Below are positions 6,394 through 15,211 of a stretch of DNA of 34,556 nucleotides, one piece after another (positions within the stretch are counted from its first letter, which is position 1; every line of letters begins with the position of its first letter). Below the pieces are notes generated by a model, which worked only from the letters and a program-made list of their open reading frames with translations, was not told the DNA's origin and did not search any database. Both the position numbers and the translations under genes were made by a program. Source of the DNA: BJGO01 sp039810885 (GTDB lineage Bacteria; Bacteroidota; Bacteroidia; Chitinophagales; UBA10324); contig JBDHXV010000031.1 of NCBI GenBank assembly GCA_039810885.1, forward strand, positions 1 through 34,556, read 5' to 3'.

Positions 6394-8739
6394 TTAAAAT
6401 TTAAAATTCCAAGTTATAGAAGGTAGAATCGGGAAAATGGTTACTTGCTTTGCTTGTATATTGATGATCGGATCTTGCAGGAAAATACCGGTTACTTCAT
6501 TATAGATGAAAAATGGATTCATGCGATTATATACGTTGTAAATGCTAAAAGTCCAGCTATCATCAAACTTTTTGTTTCTTTTGACATCATACGTTACACT
6601 GATATCTAAACGATGATAGGCCGCTAAACGAAATGAATTTATCGGACCATATTCAGTTACCACCGAGCCTTCAAAGAAATATTTAGCAATAGGTAAAGTA
6701 TATGCAATGCCCGTATTGTAAACGAATACTGCGCCGACTGTCCAACGATCATTGATTTGGTAATTTCCTACTACGGAAAGTACATGCCTTCTGTCGTATC
6801 GGTAAGGAAATTCTTTACCGCCGTTTAAATCGGGAAATTTTCTATTCGTAAAAGACAGCGTATAACTCACCCACCCTGTCAACTTAGCTGACTTCTTATT
6901 CAGATAAAGTTCTAATCCTTTAGAATCGCCTGTGCCAAAAACAAAACTTTTTTCCAGTTCTTCATTGGCCGATGGCGTGTAACCTTCTTTATATTCTATT
7001 TGATGTAGCAGCTTCTTATAGTATAATTCGACAGAGGCTTCCCATTTATTATTATTAAAATTTTTAAAATATCCAATTGCATATTGATAACTTGTTTGAG
7101 GTAATACCCGATCTGAACTGGGCACCCAAATGTCTGTAGGTAAGGTTGTGCCGTTATTCGCTACAAGGTGTATGTATTGATTGTTAATGTTAAACGAGGC
7201 TTTAATACTTGAATATTTATTTAGTGTATAACGCAATTGCACGCGTGGCTCTAAACGATGATAGAACTTTACAAGTTCACCTGAACTCCACATGGATGAA
7301 TCGGTAACGACACCACGAAAATCGTAGAGATATTTTTTGTAAGGCCCCACTTGGCCAAACATCGAATAACGTATGCCATAGTTGACTTCAAATTTTTCTG
7401 TAACCGTATATTTATCGAGAGCATATAGGGCAAACTCGTGTGCATATTGTGCTTTCACAAGTTTAGGATTAAATTCAGTATCACCGCTTTTGCCGCTGAA
7501 AGTGCTTGGTGTGAATGTGTGATAGATGTAGTTCGCACCGAAGTGTATTTCGTGTAAGGCATTCGGGTAGTAGTCAAAATCTGTTTTGAGGTTATAGTCT
7601 TTAATTCCTGAGTATAATGTAATAGAAAAGTTGTTTTGCTCCGCTGCAACTTTGAAATTGTAAGCATTATATATAGCCGATGTGTTTAAAAATAATTTAC
7701 TGTTAAATAGATGATTCCATCTTAAGGTAGCTGTAGCATTTCCCCAAGGAATATTGATCTTGAAGTCTTCTTTTTTAAAGCTGAAGATATCGCGACCAAA
7801 GTACCCGCTAACAAAGAGGCGATCTTTGTCCGAGAAGATATAATTTGCTTTAATATTCAAATCATAGAAATAATATCCTGTGCCGGAGAATTGTTTGTTC
7901 TTAATGAATGGTTTTGCCAACACGTCAATATATGTTCTGCGCCCCGAAATCATGAATGAAGATTTATTTTTAACAATAGGTCCTTCAACCGTTGCGCGCG
8001 ATGCAATTAAACCAATGCCTCCTGAAGTGTGGAAGGATTGATTATTCCCTTCTTTCATTTGAATATCCAAAACAGAAGAAACACGGCCACCATAACTTGC
8101 AGGGATTCCACCTTTATATATCGTTGCATTATGAACCGCATCGGGGTTGAAGACCGAAAAAAAGCCAAACAGATGCGAGCTATTGTAAACTGTAGCTTCA
8201 TCCAACAAGATCAGATTTTGGTCGGGGCCTCCCCCACGGACATAAAAACCGGCACTGCCTTCATTTCCGCTTTGTACACCCGGTAATAATTGAATTATTT
8301 TTAATACATCTACTTCGCCGAAAATGGCCGGGAGCGTTTTGATTTGCTCCATCGTCAGTTCTACCTTTCCCATTTCGGTACTGCGAATGTTGGCATCTTC
8401 CTTTTCTGCTGTGATGGTAACGCCCTTGATCTGTTTCGCAATAGGCTGCATCTGAATATTTAAATGTTTATTTTCATTTATAATAAAGATTGTGTCTATT
8501 TTCTGAAATCCCAAGTAGGAAAATTGTAAATGAATTTGACCTTTCTCTGCAATAATCGAGTAAAACCCATACTCATTTGTATAAACGCCATAGCTCGATG
8601 GCAATGCCACAACTCCGGCACCAATAAGGCTTTCACCCGATGTGGCGTCTTTAACATATCCACTGATTGTAACCTTTTGTGCGAAAGATGTAGTCGAAAA
8701 AATTAGGGATAAGGAAATGAGTGATACTATTTTTTGCAT
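6394..8739 (-). CDS. TonB-dependent outer-membrane receptor with carboxypeptidase-like N-terminal domain
   Basis: The protein has 781 residues from the ATG at 8739. Order of parts: signal peptide 1-20 (ends SFAQ); a carboxypeptidase-regulatory-like domain at about 22-105 (ISGYVKDATSGESLIGAGV); a plug at about 115-230 (LLPGVQSGNEGSAGFYVRGG, DQNLILLDEATVYN, then PASYGGRVSSVLDI); and a beta-barrel to the C-terminal WNFKF. It should import a ligand across the outer membrane using TonB energy. The ligand is unknown. An upstream in-frame ATG at 8766 is rejected because it would place a near-consensus -7 box (AATCTTTG, minus strand, 8751-8758) inside the gene and disrupt the signal peptide. It appears to lead an operon with the DUF4249 lipoprotein and the acetyltransferase. 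Confidence 0.93.
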   Translation of the reverse strand: MQKIVSLISLSLIFSTTSFAQKVTISGYVKDATSGESLIGAGVVALPSSYGVYTNEYGFYSIIAEKGQIHLQFSYLGFQKIDTIFIINENKHLNIQMQPIAKQIKGVTITAEKEDANIRSTEMGKVELTMEQIKTLPAIFGEVDVLKIIQLLPGVQSGNEGSAGFYVRGGGPDQNLILLDEATVYNSSHLFGFFSVFNPDAVHNATIYKGGIPASYGGRVSSVLDIQMKEGNNQSFHTSGGIGLIASRATVEGPIVKNKSSFMISGRRTYIDVLAKPFIKNKQFSGTGYYFYDLNIKANYIFSDKDRLFVSGYFGRDIFSFKKEDFKINIPWGNATATLRWNHLFNSKLFLNTSAIYNAYNFKVAAEQNNFSITLYSGIKDYNLKTDFDYYPNALHEIHFGANYIYHTFTPSTFSGKSGDTEFNPKLVKAQYAHEFALYALDKYTVTEKFEVNYGIRYSMFGQVGPYKKYLYDFRGVVTDSSMWSSGELVKFYHRLEPRVQLRYTLNKYSSIKASFNINNQYIHLVANNGTTLPTDIWVPSSDRVLPQTSYQYAIGYFKNFNNNKWEASVELYYKKLLHQIEYKEGYTPSANEELEKSFVFGTGDSKGLELYLNKKSAKLTGWVSYTLSFTNRKFPDLNGGKEFPYRYDRRHVLSVVGNYQINDRWTVGAVFVYNTGIAYTLPIAKYFFEGSVVTEYGPINSFRLAAYHRLDISVTYDVKRNKKFDDSWTFSIYNVYNRMNPFFIYNEVTGIFLQDPIINIQAKQVTIFPILPSITWNFKF

Positions 8740-8870
8740 AAAATGTGGTGCAAAGATTCGCCGCATAACGTTAATTGAACAGTTGAATTACATCGGCGTT
8801 GAAATTAGAAGTTTAAATCAACGCCTTAACATAAAAAAATCAGTGCATCTTAAAATGAATCTTTGTTCTC

Positions 8871-9932
8871 TTAATTAGCAGTTAATTCGTGAGGTGCTTT
8901 TTTAAACTGCTCTGGAACATCTCCCGTGAGTGTTTTTAGAAAAGCGACGATGTCTGCCGTTTGCTCGTCGCTAAGAGTATAATTTAATTGCATCTTACCC
9001 ATGATTTTTACCATTTGTGAAAGGTCGGTAACGCTACCATCATGAAAATAAGGGTAAGTTTTCTCAACATTGCGGAGTGAAGGGACTTTAAACATAAACT
9101 TGTCGATTTCATTTTTTGTTACTCCAGCACGGCCTTCATCGTGTTTTTTGCTATTGGTAAAAGTCCAATAATCGCCATGAACCCCTGCCTTTTGCACCAT
9201 GCCGCCACCTAAAAGTGCTCCGTTATGACAAGTGATACAACCGATATTGGCAAAGTCCAACATACCACGCTTTTCCTGCAAAGAGAGTGCGTCCGACTTG
9301 CCTACTAGATATTGGTCAAATCGTGAGGGCGTAATTAGCACACGTTCAAAAGCACCAAGGGCATTTCGAAGGTTAGTATAAGAAATTGGTGCTTTATCAT
9401 TAGGGTATGCTGCGGCAAATAATTCTTTGTAAAGTTTAATTTCTTTTAAACGCTCAACTAAAAACGCCTCGCTTGGAATATTCATCTCAACAGGATTCAG
9501 AATGGGCATTCCGGCTTGCTCTTCAACATCTTTAGCACGAGCATCCCAGAATTGAGAAGCATGTAATGCCGCATTTAAGGTAGATGGCGAATTTCGATCA
9601 CCAAAAATGCCTTTATCCCCGGGAGAAGTAGGCAGATTGTCCACTCCGTAGGTTGCCAAATTATGGCAAGAGTTACAGCTATTCTTGCCGTCTTTAGACA
9701 ATCGGTTATCATAATATAACATGTAACCTAATTTAACCTTTGGGCTAAATAAGTCTGTTTGATATAACTGTGTATCGGGAAGAGCCGAGAACAGAGATAA
9801 CTTGCCTTTTAGCTCCATGTCCAAATGTTGATTTTCTTTGTCTTCCGTCGTATTTTGATCTTTAACTGAAGAATTACATGCTATCACGGACATGGCAATA
9901 GAAAAGATTAGAAGAAGGTAGAGTTTTTTCAT
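8871..9932 (-). CDS. Di-haem cytochrome c peroxidase, lipoprotein type
   Basis: This 353-residue periplasmic enzyme reduces hydrogen peroxide with electrons from cytochrome c. A lipoprotein signal (MKKLYLLLIFSIAMSVIAC) anchors it. Two c-type haem sites, CNSCH and CITCH, define the two domains. The C-terminal signature is typical: VPSLRNVEKTYPYFHDGSV, then LSDEQTADIVAFLKTLTGD. The ATG at 9932 is chosen over the one at 9938, two codons upstream; both are possible and the choice changes only two residues. An exact minus-strand TATCTTTG lies 27 nt upstream. It is transcribed divergently from the TlpA-like gene. With the peroxiredoxin at 1672 it gives the cell a second, periplasmic peroxide sink. 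Confidence 0.92.
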   Translation of the reverse strand: MKKLYLLLIFSIAMSVIACNSSVKDQNTTEDKENQHLDMELKGKLSLFSALPDTQLYQTDLFSPKVKLGYMLYYDNRLSKDGKNSCNSCHNLATYGVDNLPTSPGDKGIFGDRNSPSTLNAALHASQFWDARAKDVEEQAGMPILNPVEMNIPSEAFLVERLKEIKLYKELFAAAYPNDKAPISYTNLRNALGAFERVLITPSRFDQYLVGKSDALSLQEKRGMLDFANIGCITCHNGALLGGGMVQKAGVHGDYWTFTNSKKHDEGRAGVTKNEIDKFMFKVPSLRNVEKTYPYFHDGSVTDLSQMVKIMGKMQLNYTLSDEQTADIVAFLKTLTGDVPEQFKKAPHELTAN

Positions 9933-9959
9933 TAGCATTTTTTAAAGTTAATAATGAGC

Positions 9960-9967
9960 CAAAGATA
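9960..9967 (-). promoter_or_regulatory. Candidate -7 promoter element of the cytochrome peroxidase gene
   Basis: The minus strand reads TATCTTTG, an exact TAnnTTTG, 27 nt before the ATG at 9932. No -33 box was recognised. The rest of the 9933-10162 divergent spacer shows only the plus-strand box at 10132. Confidence 0.45.
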
Positions 9968-10131
9968 GATTCATTCGACTTGTCGGTCTGAACTCATTGT
10001 TACACTAAATAGTTCTATTTCTTTAGAAATAAGTAAAATTTGGAAAGGTTTTTGGAATAGGCCTACCTCATTTAACAAACTGTGCACTTGATATGTATTT
10101 TTCAATCTCTTACAAAGAAGAATCAACTCAT

Positions 10132-10139
10132 TACATTTG
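10132..10139 (+). promoter_or_regulatory. Candidate -7 promoter element (TACATTTG)
   Basis: This is an exact TAnnTTTG ending 23 nt before the ATG at 10163. It falls inside the longer reading frame that opens at 10082, which supports the downstream start. Confidence 0.5.
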
Positions 10140-10162
10140 CACCACTTACTGAATTACACTCT

Positions 10163-11584
10163 ATGTTTAGACGACTTCTCTTCTTACTTACATTAATAAT
10201 GATCTCTGCAAATACATTTGCACAAAAGCCGAGCGGTGGCTATGACATTAAGGTTAAGTTTTTAAATTACAAAGACACTCTTGCTTTTTTAGGTAATTAT
10301 TACGGAGATAAACAATATTTAAAGGATACGACACGAATTGATAAGAACGGATTGGCCGTTTTTAAAGGTAAAGATCCCTTGCCCGGAGGAATGTATCTTG
10401 TTGTAACGCCTGACAAAAAATATTTTGAAATAATCATTGATAAAGAACAAAACTTTTTTCTTGAGGCAGATTCAACAGATTTTATTGGTACGATGAAGGT
10501 AAAAGGTAGTGAAGAGAACACATTATTCTATGATTACATGCGCACCGGTGTAAAGATGCAAAAGGAAATGATGAGCCTATCTAAGTCCTTAGCCGGTAAG
10601 AAAACCAAAGCGGATAGCACTTCAGTTTATGATCAGATAAAGAGCGTGAACAAGCAATTAGATGAGTTCCGCGACAAATTTGTAAAAGAACACCCCGGTT
10701 ATTTTTTGACAAAAATCTTCGGCGCTATTCCGGAGCCAACGGTTCCTGAAGCACCTCTATTAGCCAACGGAAGACGAGATTCTCTCTATCCCTATCAATA
10801 TTATAAAAATCACTTTTTTGATAATGTGGATTTAAGTGATGACCGCCTTTTACGTACTCCAATTTTTCAGCAAAAAATTAGTCGCTTCTTTAATAATGTC
10901 GTTGTTCAAATTCCGGATTCTATCAGCAAGGAAACAGACCGTGTTGTTGCCTTAACCAAAGGAAATCCGGAAACTTTTAAGTACCTTGTATGGTGGCTTA
11001 CCTACACTTATGAAACTTCTAAAATCATGGGCATGGATGCTGTTTTTGTTCACATGGTGGAGAAGTATTATATGACTCATCAGGTAAACTGGCTGGATAG
11101 CACACAAATGAATAAAATTATCGATCGTGCAAAGAAGATGGCCCCGAACATGTTGGGTAATCGAGCACCTTCACTTCGTATGCGTGATATGTATCTGAAT
11201 ACCATCAATATGGATGAAATTAAAAGTCCTTATTTGGTTATTGTTTTTTGGGATCCTACTTGTGGGCATTGTAAGAAGGAAATTCCTAAGCTGGATTCAC
11301 TGTACAAGAAGTCGTTGAAGGCAAAAGGAGTGGAAGTTTTTGCAGTTAACCTGGATGGGAATCAGAAAGAGTGGATGGATTATGTAAACGAACACGATTT
11401 GCGCTGGATAAATGTTTGGGACCCCTATAACGAAACGGACTTTAGAAAGAAATATGATATCTACTCTACCCCAGTTGTATATTTACTCGATAAGGAGCGC
11501 AAGATTGTTGCAAAGCGAATTGGTGTAGAGCAGTTGGAAGATGTGATCGATAAAGTCATAGAACGGGATAAGAAAAAGCCGTAA
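10163..11584 (+). CDS. TlpA-like thiol-disulfide oxidoreductase with DUF4369/DUF5106-like N-terminal regions
   Basis: The protein has 473 residues from the ATG at 10163. Residues 1-21 are a signal peptide (ends NTFAQ). Residues 25-120 resemble the DUF4369 beta-domain (DTTRIDKNGLAVFKG, GGMYLVVTPDKKYFEIIID). The helical middle resembles DUF5106 (NTLFYDYMRTGVKMQKEMM). A thioredoxin fold occupies about 335-470 with active site CGHC in FWDPTCGHCKKEIPKL and the cis-Pro region STPVVYLLD. It should act in the periplasm as a disulfide reductase or isomerase, in the manner of ResA/TlpA; the client is unknown. The start at 10163 rather than 10082 gives a proper signal peptide and lies behind a TACATTTG box. 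It ends 6 nt from the stop of the convergent outer-membrane protein gene. Confidence 0.88.
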   Translation: MFRRLLFLLTLIMISANTFAQKPSGGYDIKVKFLNYKDTLAFLGNYYGDKQYLKDTTRIDKNGLAVFKGKDPLPGGMYLVVTPDKKYFEIIIDKEQNFFLEADSTDFIGTMKVKGSEENTLFYDYMRTGVKMQKEMMSLSKSLAGKKTKADSTSVYDQIKSVNKQLDEFRDKFVKEHPGYFLTKIFGAIPEPTVPEAPLLANGRRDSLYPYQYYKNHFFDNVDLSDDRLLRTPIFQQKISRFFNNVVVQIPDSISKETDRVVALTKGNPETFKYLVWWLTYTYETSKIMGMDAVFVHMVEKYYMTHQVNWLDSTQMNKIIDRAKKMAPNMLGNRAPSLRMRDMYLNTINMDEIKSPYLVIVFWDPTCGHCKKEIPKLDSLYKKSLKAKGVEVFAVNLDGNQKEWMDYVNEHDLRWINVWDPYNETDFRKKYDIYSTPVVYLLDKERKIVAKRIGVEQLEDVIDKVIERDKKKP

Positions 11585-11590
11585 GCGCCT

Positions 11591-14500
11591 TTAAAATAAG
11601 GCACGCATTTGTGCGCGCCCGATATGCACCACATTGGACATACCTGTTTTACGTCCATCATAGACCAATGACATCTCTAATACTTTACTCAATCGTTTAT
11701 CCCAAGTAATAGTCCATAACATATTATTTCCATTTTGCAAACCTTCAAGCATGGCAAACTGTACAGGGCTATTCGACTCTCCATTATACTGAACTCGTGC
11801 GTAGCTAATTTTCGTGCTTAACATACTTTTATTGGTAACACCGGATCGGAGCTCTATCGTGAAACGATTATTTAGCAAACGCTCTGCTATTTCGCTGCTT
11901 TGATTATTCGCTATGCGATACATATAGGAAACACTGATGCGCTTATTATTCCTTGTCTGGTATGTCATCCGAGGCTCTGTGCTATATCCGAGTATATCGA
12001 AATTTCTTGAAACGAAATACTGTGATATGTTCTGTTTTCTGTCACAACGCACTTCTTGTTGGTACTGCCATTGCTTGGTTACATTCCAGCGTAGCCGGAG
12101 CGTGTAGTTTTGCACCATTCGTCCTTCAAAGCCGTTATTAAGAAAGCTCTTCGATGAATTGCGTTGTATATTAAAGTCAATACCGTATATCGGGCTGCTT
12201 CGATTAAAAGATAAATTGTTCCCAAGAACACTGCTGTTGCTCACCAAGATGCTGTCTTCCACATTAAATTGAAACGGATTCAATGCTTCAATGACTCTTA
12301 CACCGTGTAACTTATTATCAAATTGCATGGTAAAAGAATCAGACCATCGTGTCAAGAATTTTTTTAGCCCTTTTTCTTTCATCCAAATTACTCGAGGATT
12401 CAAGTTGATTGTTTGAGATAATTGATTGGTAAACGTTTTAATAAAATTGTTTGTGGGCATAAATACTTTGATATAATTTGCTTGATCGGGGAAAGCAGAA
12501 ACTTCAAACTCGTTAAGGTCTTTAACTCCATTATTATTAAAATCGCCCAGGTAAGCGTAAATCCCCTGGCCTTGAGTTACCTCGATAAAGGCAAATTCCA
12601 TCTTTTGTTCTAGGCCGCTTCCAAATTGCAATAAGGTTTGTAAGCTAATAAATCCATGTTTTAGAGACCCGTTATATTCTATACGGCCCGTCATTGTTTC
12701 ATCATAGCGTTGTGCAGTGATAGCCGTATCATTTACTCGAATCTGACGGTAGTTTATGTTAAAGCTTATCTGATTGTTGTAGTCATATTTGTAGGTAATT
12801 AAAGTACTGATATTATCGGCATAAAAGGCATTGTGATATGTATTCTTTATAGGTAACAAATCATTTCTACGCATAACGCTCAACGAATAATTTAACTTAG
12901 AAGTGTCTTGTTTACCGAAAGTGAATTCATTTTGTAACCAATAGAATGATGTTCGAGAAAGTGTGTCGGTTCCTTGACTTTTTATATCATTTTTTTCGAT
13001 GGTTGAATTCCATGCAACTCGATATTGTTTGTGCTTACCCGGTAAGAATGCGATCTGATTAGTCGGTCGCAAATAAGAAGTTTGATTTATCGAACTTCTT
13101 GTGGAAGTTAAACTGTTTCGTGAAGCGATATCCCAATGGTTCTTTTTATAGTTTATATTGAATTGTTGTTGTAGCCCGCTGTATTGCGTTGTGCGTTGTA
13201 AGAAACCCAATACATAATTAAATGCCACATCTTGTTTTCTAATTCCTAACTCTGTAGTGAGTTGATGAAAAGTAAAAACCTGAGTGCTTTGTACCGTGTT
13301 CCAGTCGCGCTCAAATTCAATTGCACGAAAGTTTTCTATTTGTCTGAATTGCTTATCATTAAACTCATATCGTGTATTGCTTACCAAAACCCATGGATCT
13401 TTTTCAGATTTTTGAAGTTTTATTTTCTCATTCAAATAGGTAACCAAAGCAAGCCCGGTATTATCGGTTTTATCTTTATTAGAAAATGTGTTAATATCTT
13501 TATTCGACAAGGCTAATTCAATCCCTGTTGATGAATTCTTATTAAGTTGCTGATCAAAAGAAGCAGTAACCATCTGTATTTTCTGAGGTGCAATCAAGAG
13601 TATTATCGGTTCATAAGAGCCTTGTAATACACCATTTACAGGAGGGATGAATTGATATACTCTTCCATTTGCCGAAGTGTTTTTTATAGCATAGTTACCT
13701 TTATGTTCACCCACATAACTAAACTGTAATGTGTAACGTGCACTATCCGGATTTATACTATATCGGTAATAGGTGCCATCAGCGGCATTCGTTTCTTTGG
13801 CATATAAAATTTTATTGCTGTTAAATTCCATGCTATCAATACTATAAATATAGGCGTGCTGTATGCTGTCTCCAACTGATGCCAGTATGTTCCGCTTTGT
13901 GGAATCCAATTCCATAAATACAGGTTGGTTTTTAGCATCTTGTTCAGAGTAAAAGTTAACACGATAAGTAGTATTATATGATGCAAACTCCTGTGTTCCG
14001 GTAATAATAGAACGAAAATAGCTTCTGTCGGAATATTCAAACTCGATAGAGATGCGATGAAACTGGTTAATTAATCGTTTAGGTGTAAACCGCACTTCGC
14101 CACTATTGTAATCTATGATATAATCAGCATCGGAGCCTCTTTGCATTAAAGCACCATCAATAAACACCCTTTCGGAGCCTGCGAGAATAATGATGAATGT
14201 TTCACCATTATTCCCTTTCAAACGATATGGGCCTTGATTGCCTTCCTGGCCGTTAAACTGATTACGCGCATACTTGCCTCGGACTAATGCGGCACTAAGT
14301 TTCGTTGTGCCGGTGAACTTTTTATTTAGATCGTACACACTCAGAATAGACGCGCCCTGCAAATTTTTATAGTAATTCATAAAATATCCTGTCGGGCGTT
14401 TGATTTCAAAATCTCCAACCGTTAGCATATTACGGTCTTTCTTCAGTTGAATAAAAACTTTATCAAAGTCCTGTAGCTGTTGTGTATTACCTTCGGGCTG

Positions 14501-15058
14501 TATAGGGATATTGTTATCTGTAAGTGCGGCGTTCAACATTACACCACCCGGTAGCATGCCCTGCATTTGTAGATTAAATGATGAATTGACAACTACGTCT
14601 TGTTGATTTCCAAAAGAAATACCACGAGCAAAACTTCCATTATAATTAACTGAGCCCATATCGAGCAGGCCAGTTGTAAGTTTAGGCGGCACATAGAAAT
14701 AATTGCTCTTCAATAAGCTATCTGTTCGCTGCATCTTGGAGTAATCCTTATTTCTATAGATGGCATAGAGGTTTTTTGGCAATACTGTGTAAGTTAATAT
14801 AACACTATCCGTATGAGGTTTTTGTTTCCAATATAGTGTGGATCTATATTCGTTCACACCATAGGTTGAAGTATCTATAACCTGATTTAAAGTATTACGA
14901 ATTGTCAGGCTATTTCTCACAAGTGAAAGGGTGTCTATTTGTAAACTATCTGCAAATACTTTTATCTTATTTATCCGATAATGTATGATCTGTTGTGCAC
15001 GGATTGATGTACTCAGCAGAAGTAACGGGATTAATATTATATAGGCAAAGCGTTTCAA
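11591..15058 (-). CDS. Large outer-membrane protein of an uncharacterised Bacteroidota family
   Basis: The protein has 1155 residues with signal peptide 1-21 (ends IRAQ). Distinct stretches include RGISFGNQQDVVVNSSFNLQ (145-164), NNIPIQPEGNTQQLQDFDKV (182-201) and LTVGDFEI (212-219), then a long series of amphipathic beta-strands ending in the C-terminal Phe typical of outer-membrane barrels. Around residue 839 is a loop, DFNNNGVKDLNEFEV, resembling an EF-hand or dockerin calcium loop, followed by FPDQANYIKVF. I recall similar proteins with the same motifs, shared partly with SprA, across Bacteroidota without an assigned function. A membrane barrel or translocon-like role is inference. Translation must start at TTG (15058): a stop lies two codons upstream and no ATG occurs for about 100 codons. 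It is monocistronic and convergent with the TlpA-like gene. Confidence 0.75.
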   Translation of the reverse strand: MKRFAYIILIPLLLLSTSIRAQQIIHYRINKIKVFADSLQIDTLSLVRNSLTIRNTLNQVIDTSTYGVNEYRSTLYWKQKPHTDSVILTYTVLPKNLYAIYRNKDYSKMQRTDSLLKSNYFYVPPKLTTGLLDMGSVNYNGSFARGISFGNQQDVVVNSSFNLQMQGMLPGGVMLNAALTDNNIPIQPEGNTQQLQDFDKVFIQLKKDRNMLTVGDFEIKRPTGYFMNYYKNLQGASILSVYDLNKKFTGTTKLSAALVRGKYARNQFNGQEGNQGPYRLKGNNGETFIIILAGSERVFIDGALMQRGSDADYIIDYNSGEVRFTPKRLINQFHRISIEFEYSDRSYFRSIITGTQEFASYNTTYRVNFYSEQDAKNQPVFMELDSTKRNILASVGDSIQHAYIYSIDSMEFNSNKILYAKETNAADGTYYRYSINPDSARYTLQFSYVGEHKGNYAIKNTSANGRVYQFIPPVNGVLQGSYEPIILLIAPQKIQMVTASFDQQLNKNSSTGIELALSNKDINTFSNKDKTDNTGLALVTYLNEKIKLQKSEKDPWVLVSNTRYEFNDKQFRQIENFRAIEFERDWNTVQSTQVFTFHQLTTELGIRKQDVAFNYVLGFLQRTTQYSGLQQQFNINYKKNHWDIASRNSLTSTRSSINQTSYLRPTNQIAFLPGKHKQYRVAWNSTIEKNDIKSQGTDTLSRTSFYWLQNEFTFGKQDTSKLNYSLSVMRRNDLLPIKNTYHNAFYADNISTLITYKYDYNNQISFNINYRQIRVNDTAITAQRYDETMTGRIEYNGSLKHGFISLQTLLQFGSGLEQKMEFAFIEVTQGQGIYAYLGDFNNNGVKDLNEFEVSAFPDQANYIKVFMPTNNFIKTFTNQLSQTINLNPRVIWMKEKGLKKFLTRWSDSFTMQFDNKLHGVRVIEALNPFQFNVEDSILVSNSSVLGNNLSFNRSSPIYGIDFNIQRNSSKSFLNNGFEGRMVQNYTLRLRWNVTKQWQYQQEVRCDRKQNISQYFVSRNFDILGYSTEPRMTYQTRNNKRISVSYMYRIANNQSSEIAERLLNNRFTIELRSGVTNKSMLSTKISYARVQYNGESNSPVQFAMLEGLQNGNNMLWTITWDKRLSKVLEMSLVYDGRKTGMSNVVHIGRAQMRALF

Positions 15059-15211
15059 ACCTTATTCGTACCGTTAAAATTAAAATCAAGGTTCGTTTTA
15101 TAAGATAATCTTACAAACAATGTACACCATGTATTTAATATAAAATGAAAAACTAAACGGTTATTTTTAATTTTTCGTGTAATTCATCATTCCCATTTAC
15201 GATTATCTTCT

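Noticed and set aside
11586..11602. Hairpin GCCTT/AAGGC between the TlpA-like gene and the outer-membrane protein gene as a terminator
   Set aside because: The stem is only 5 bp and no T-run follows on either strand.
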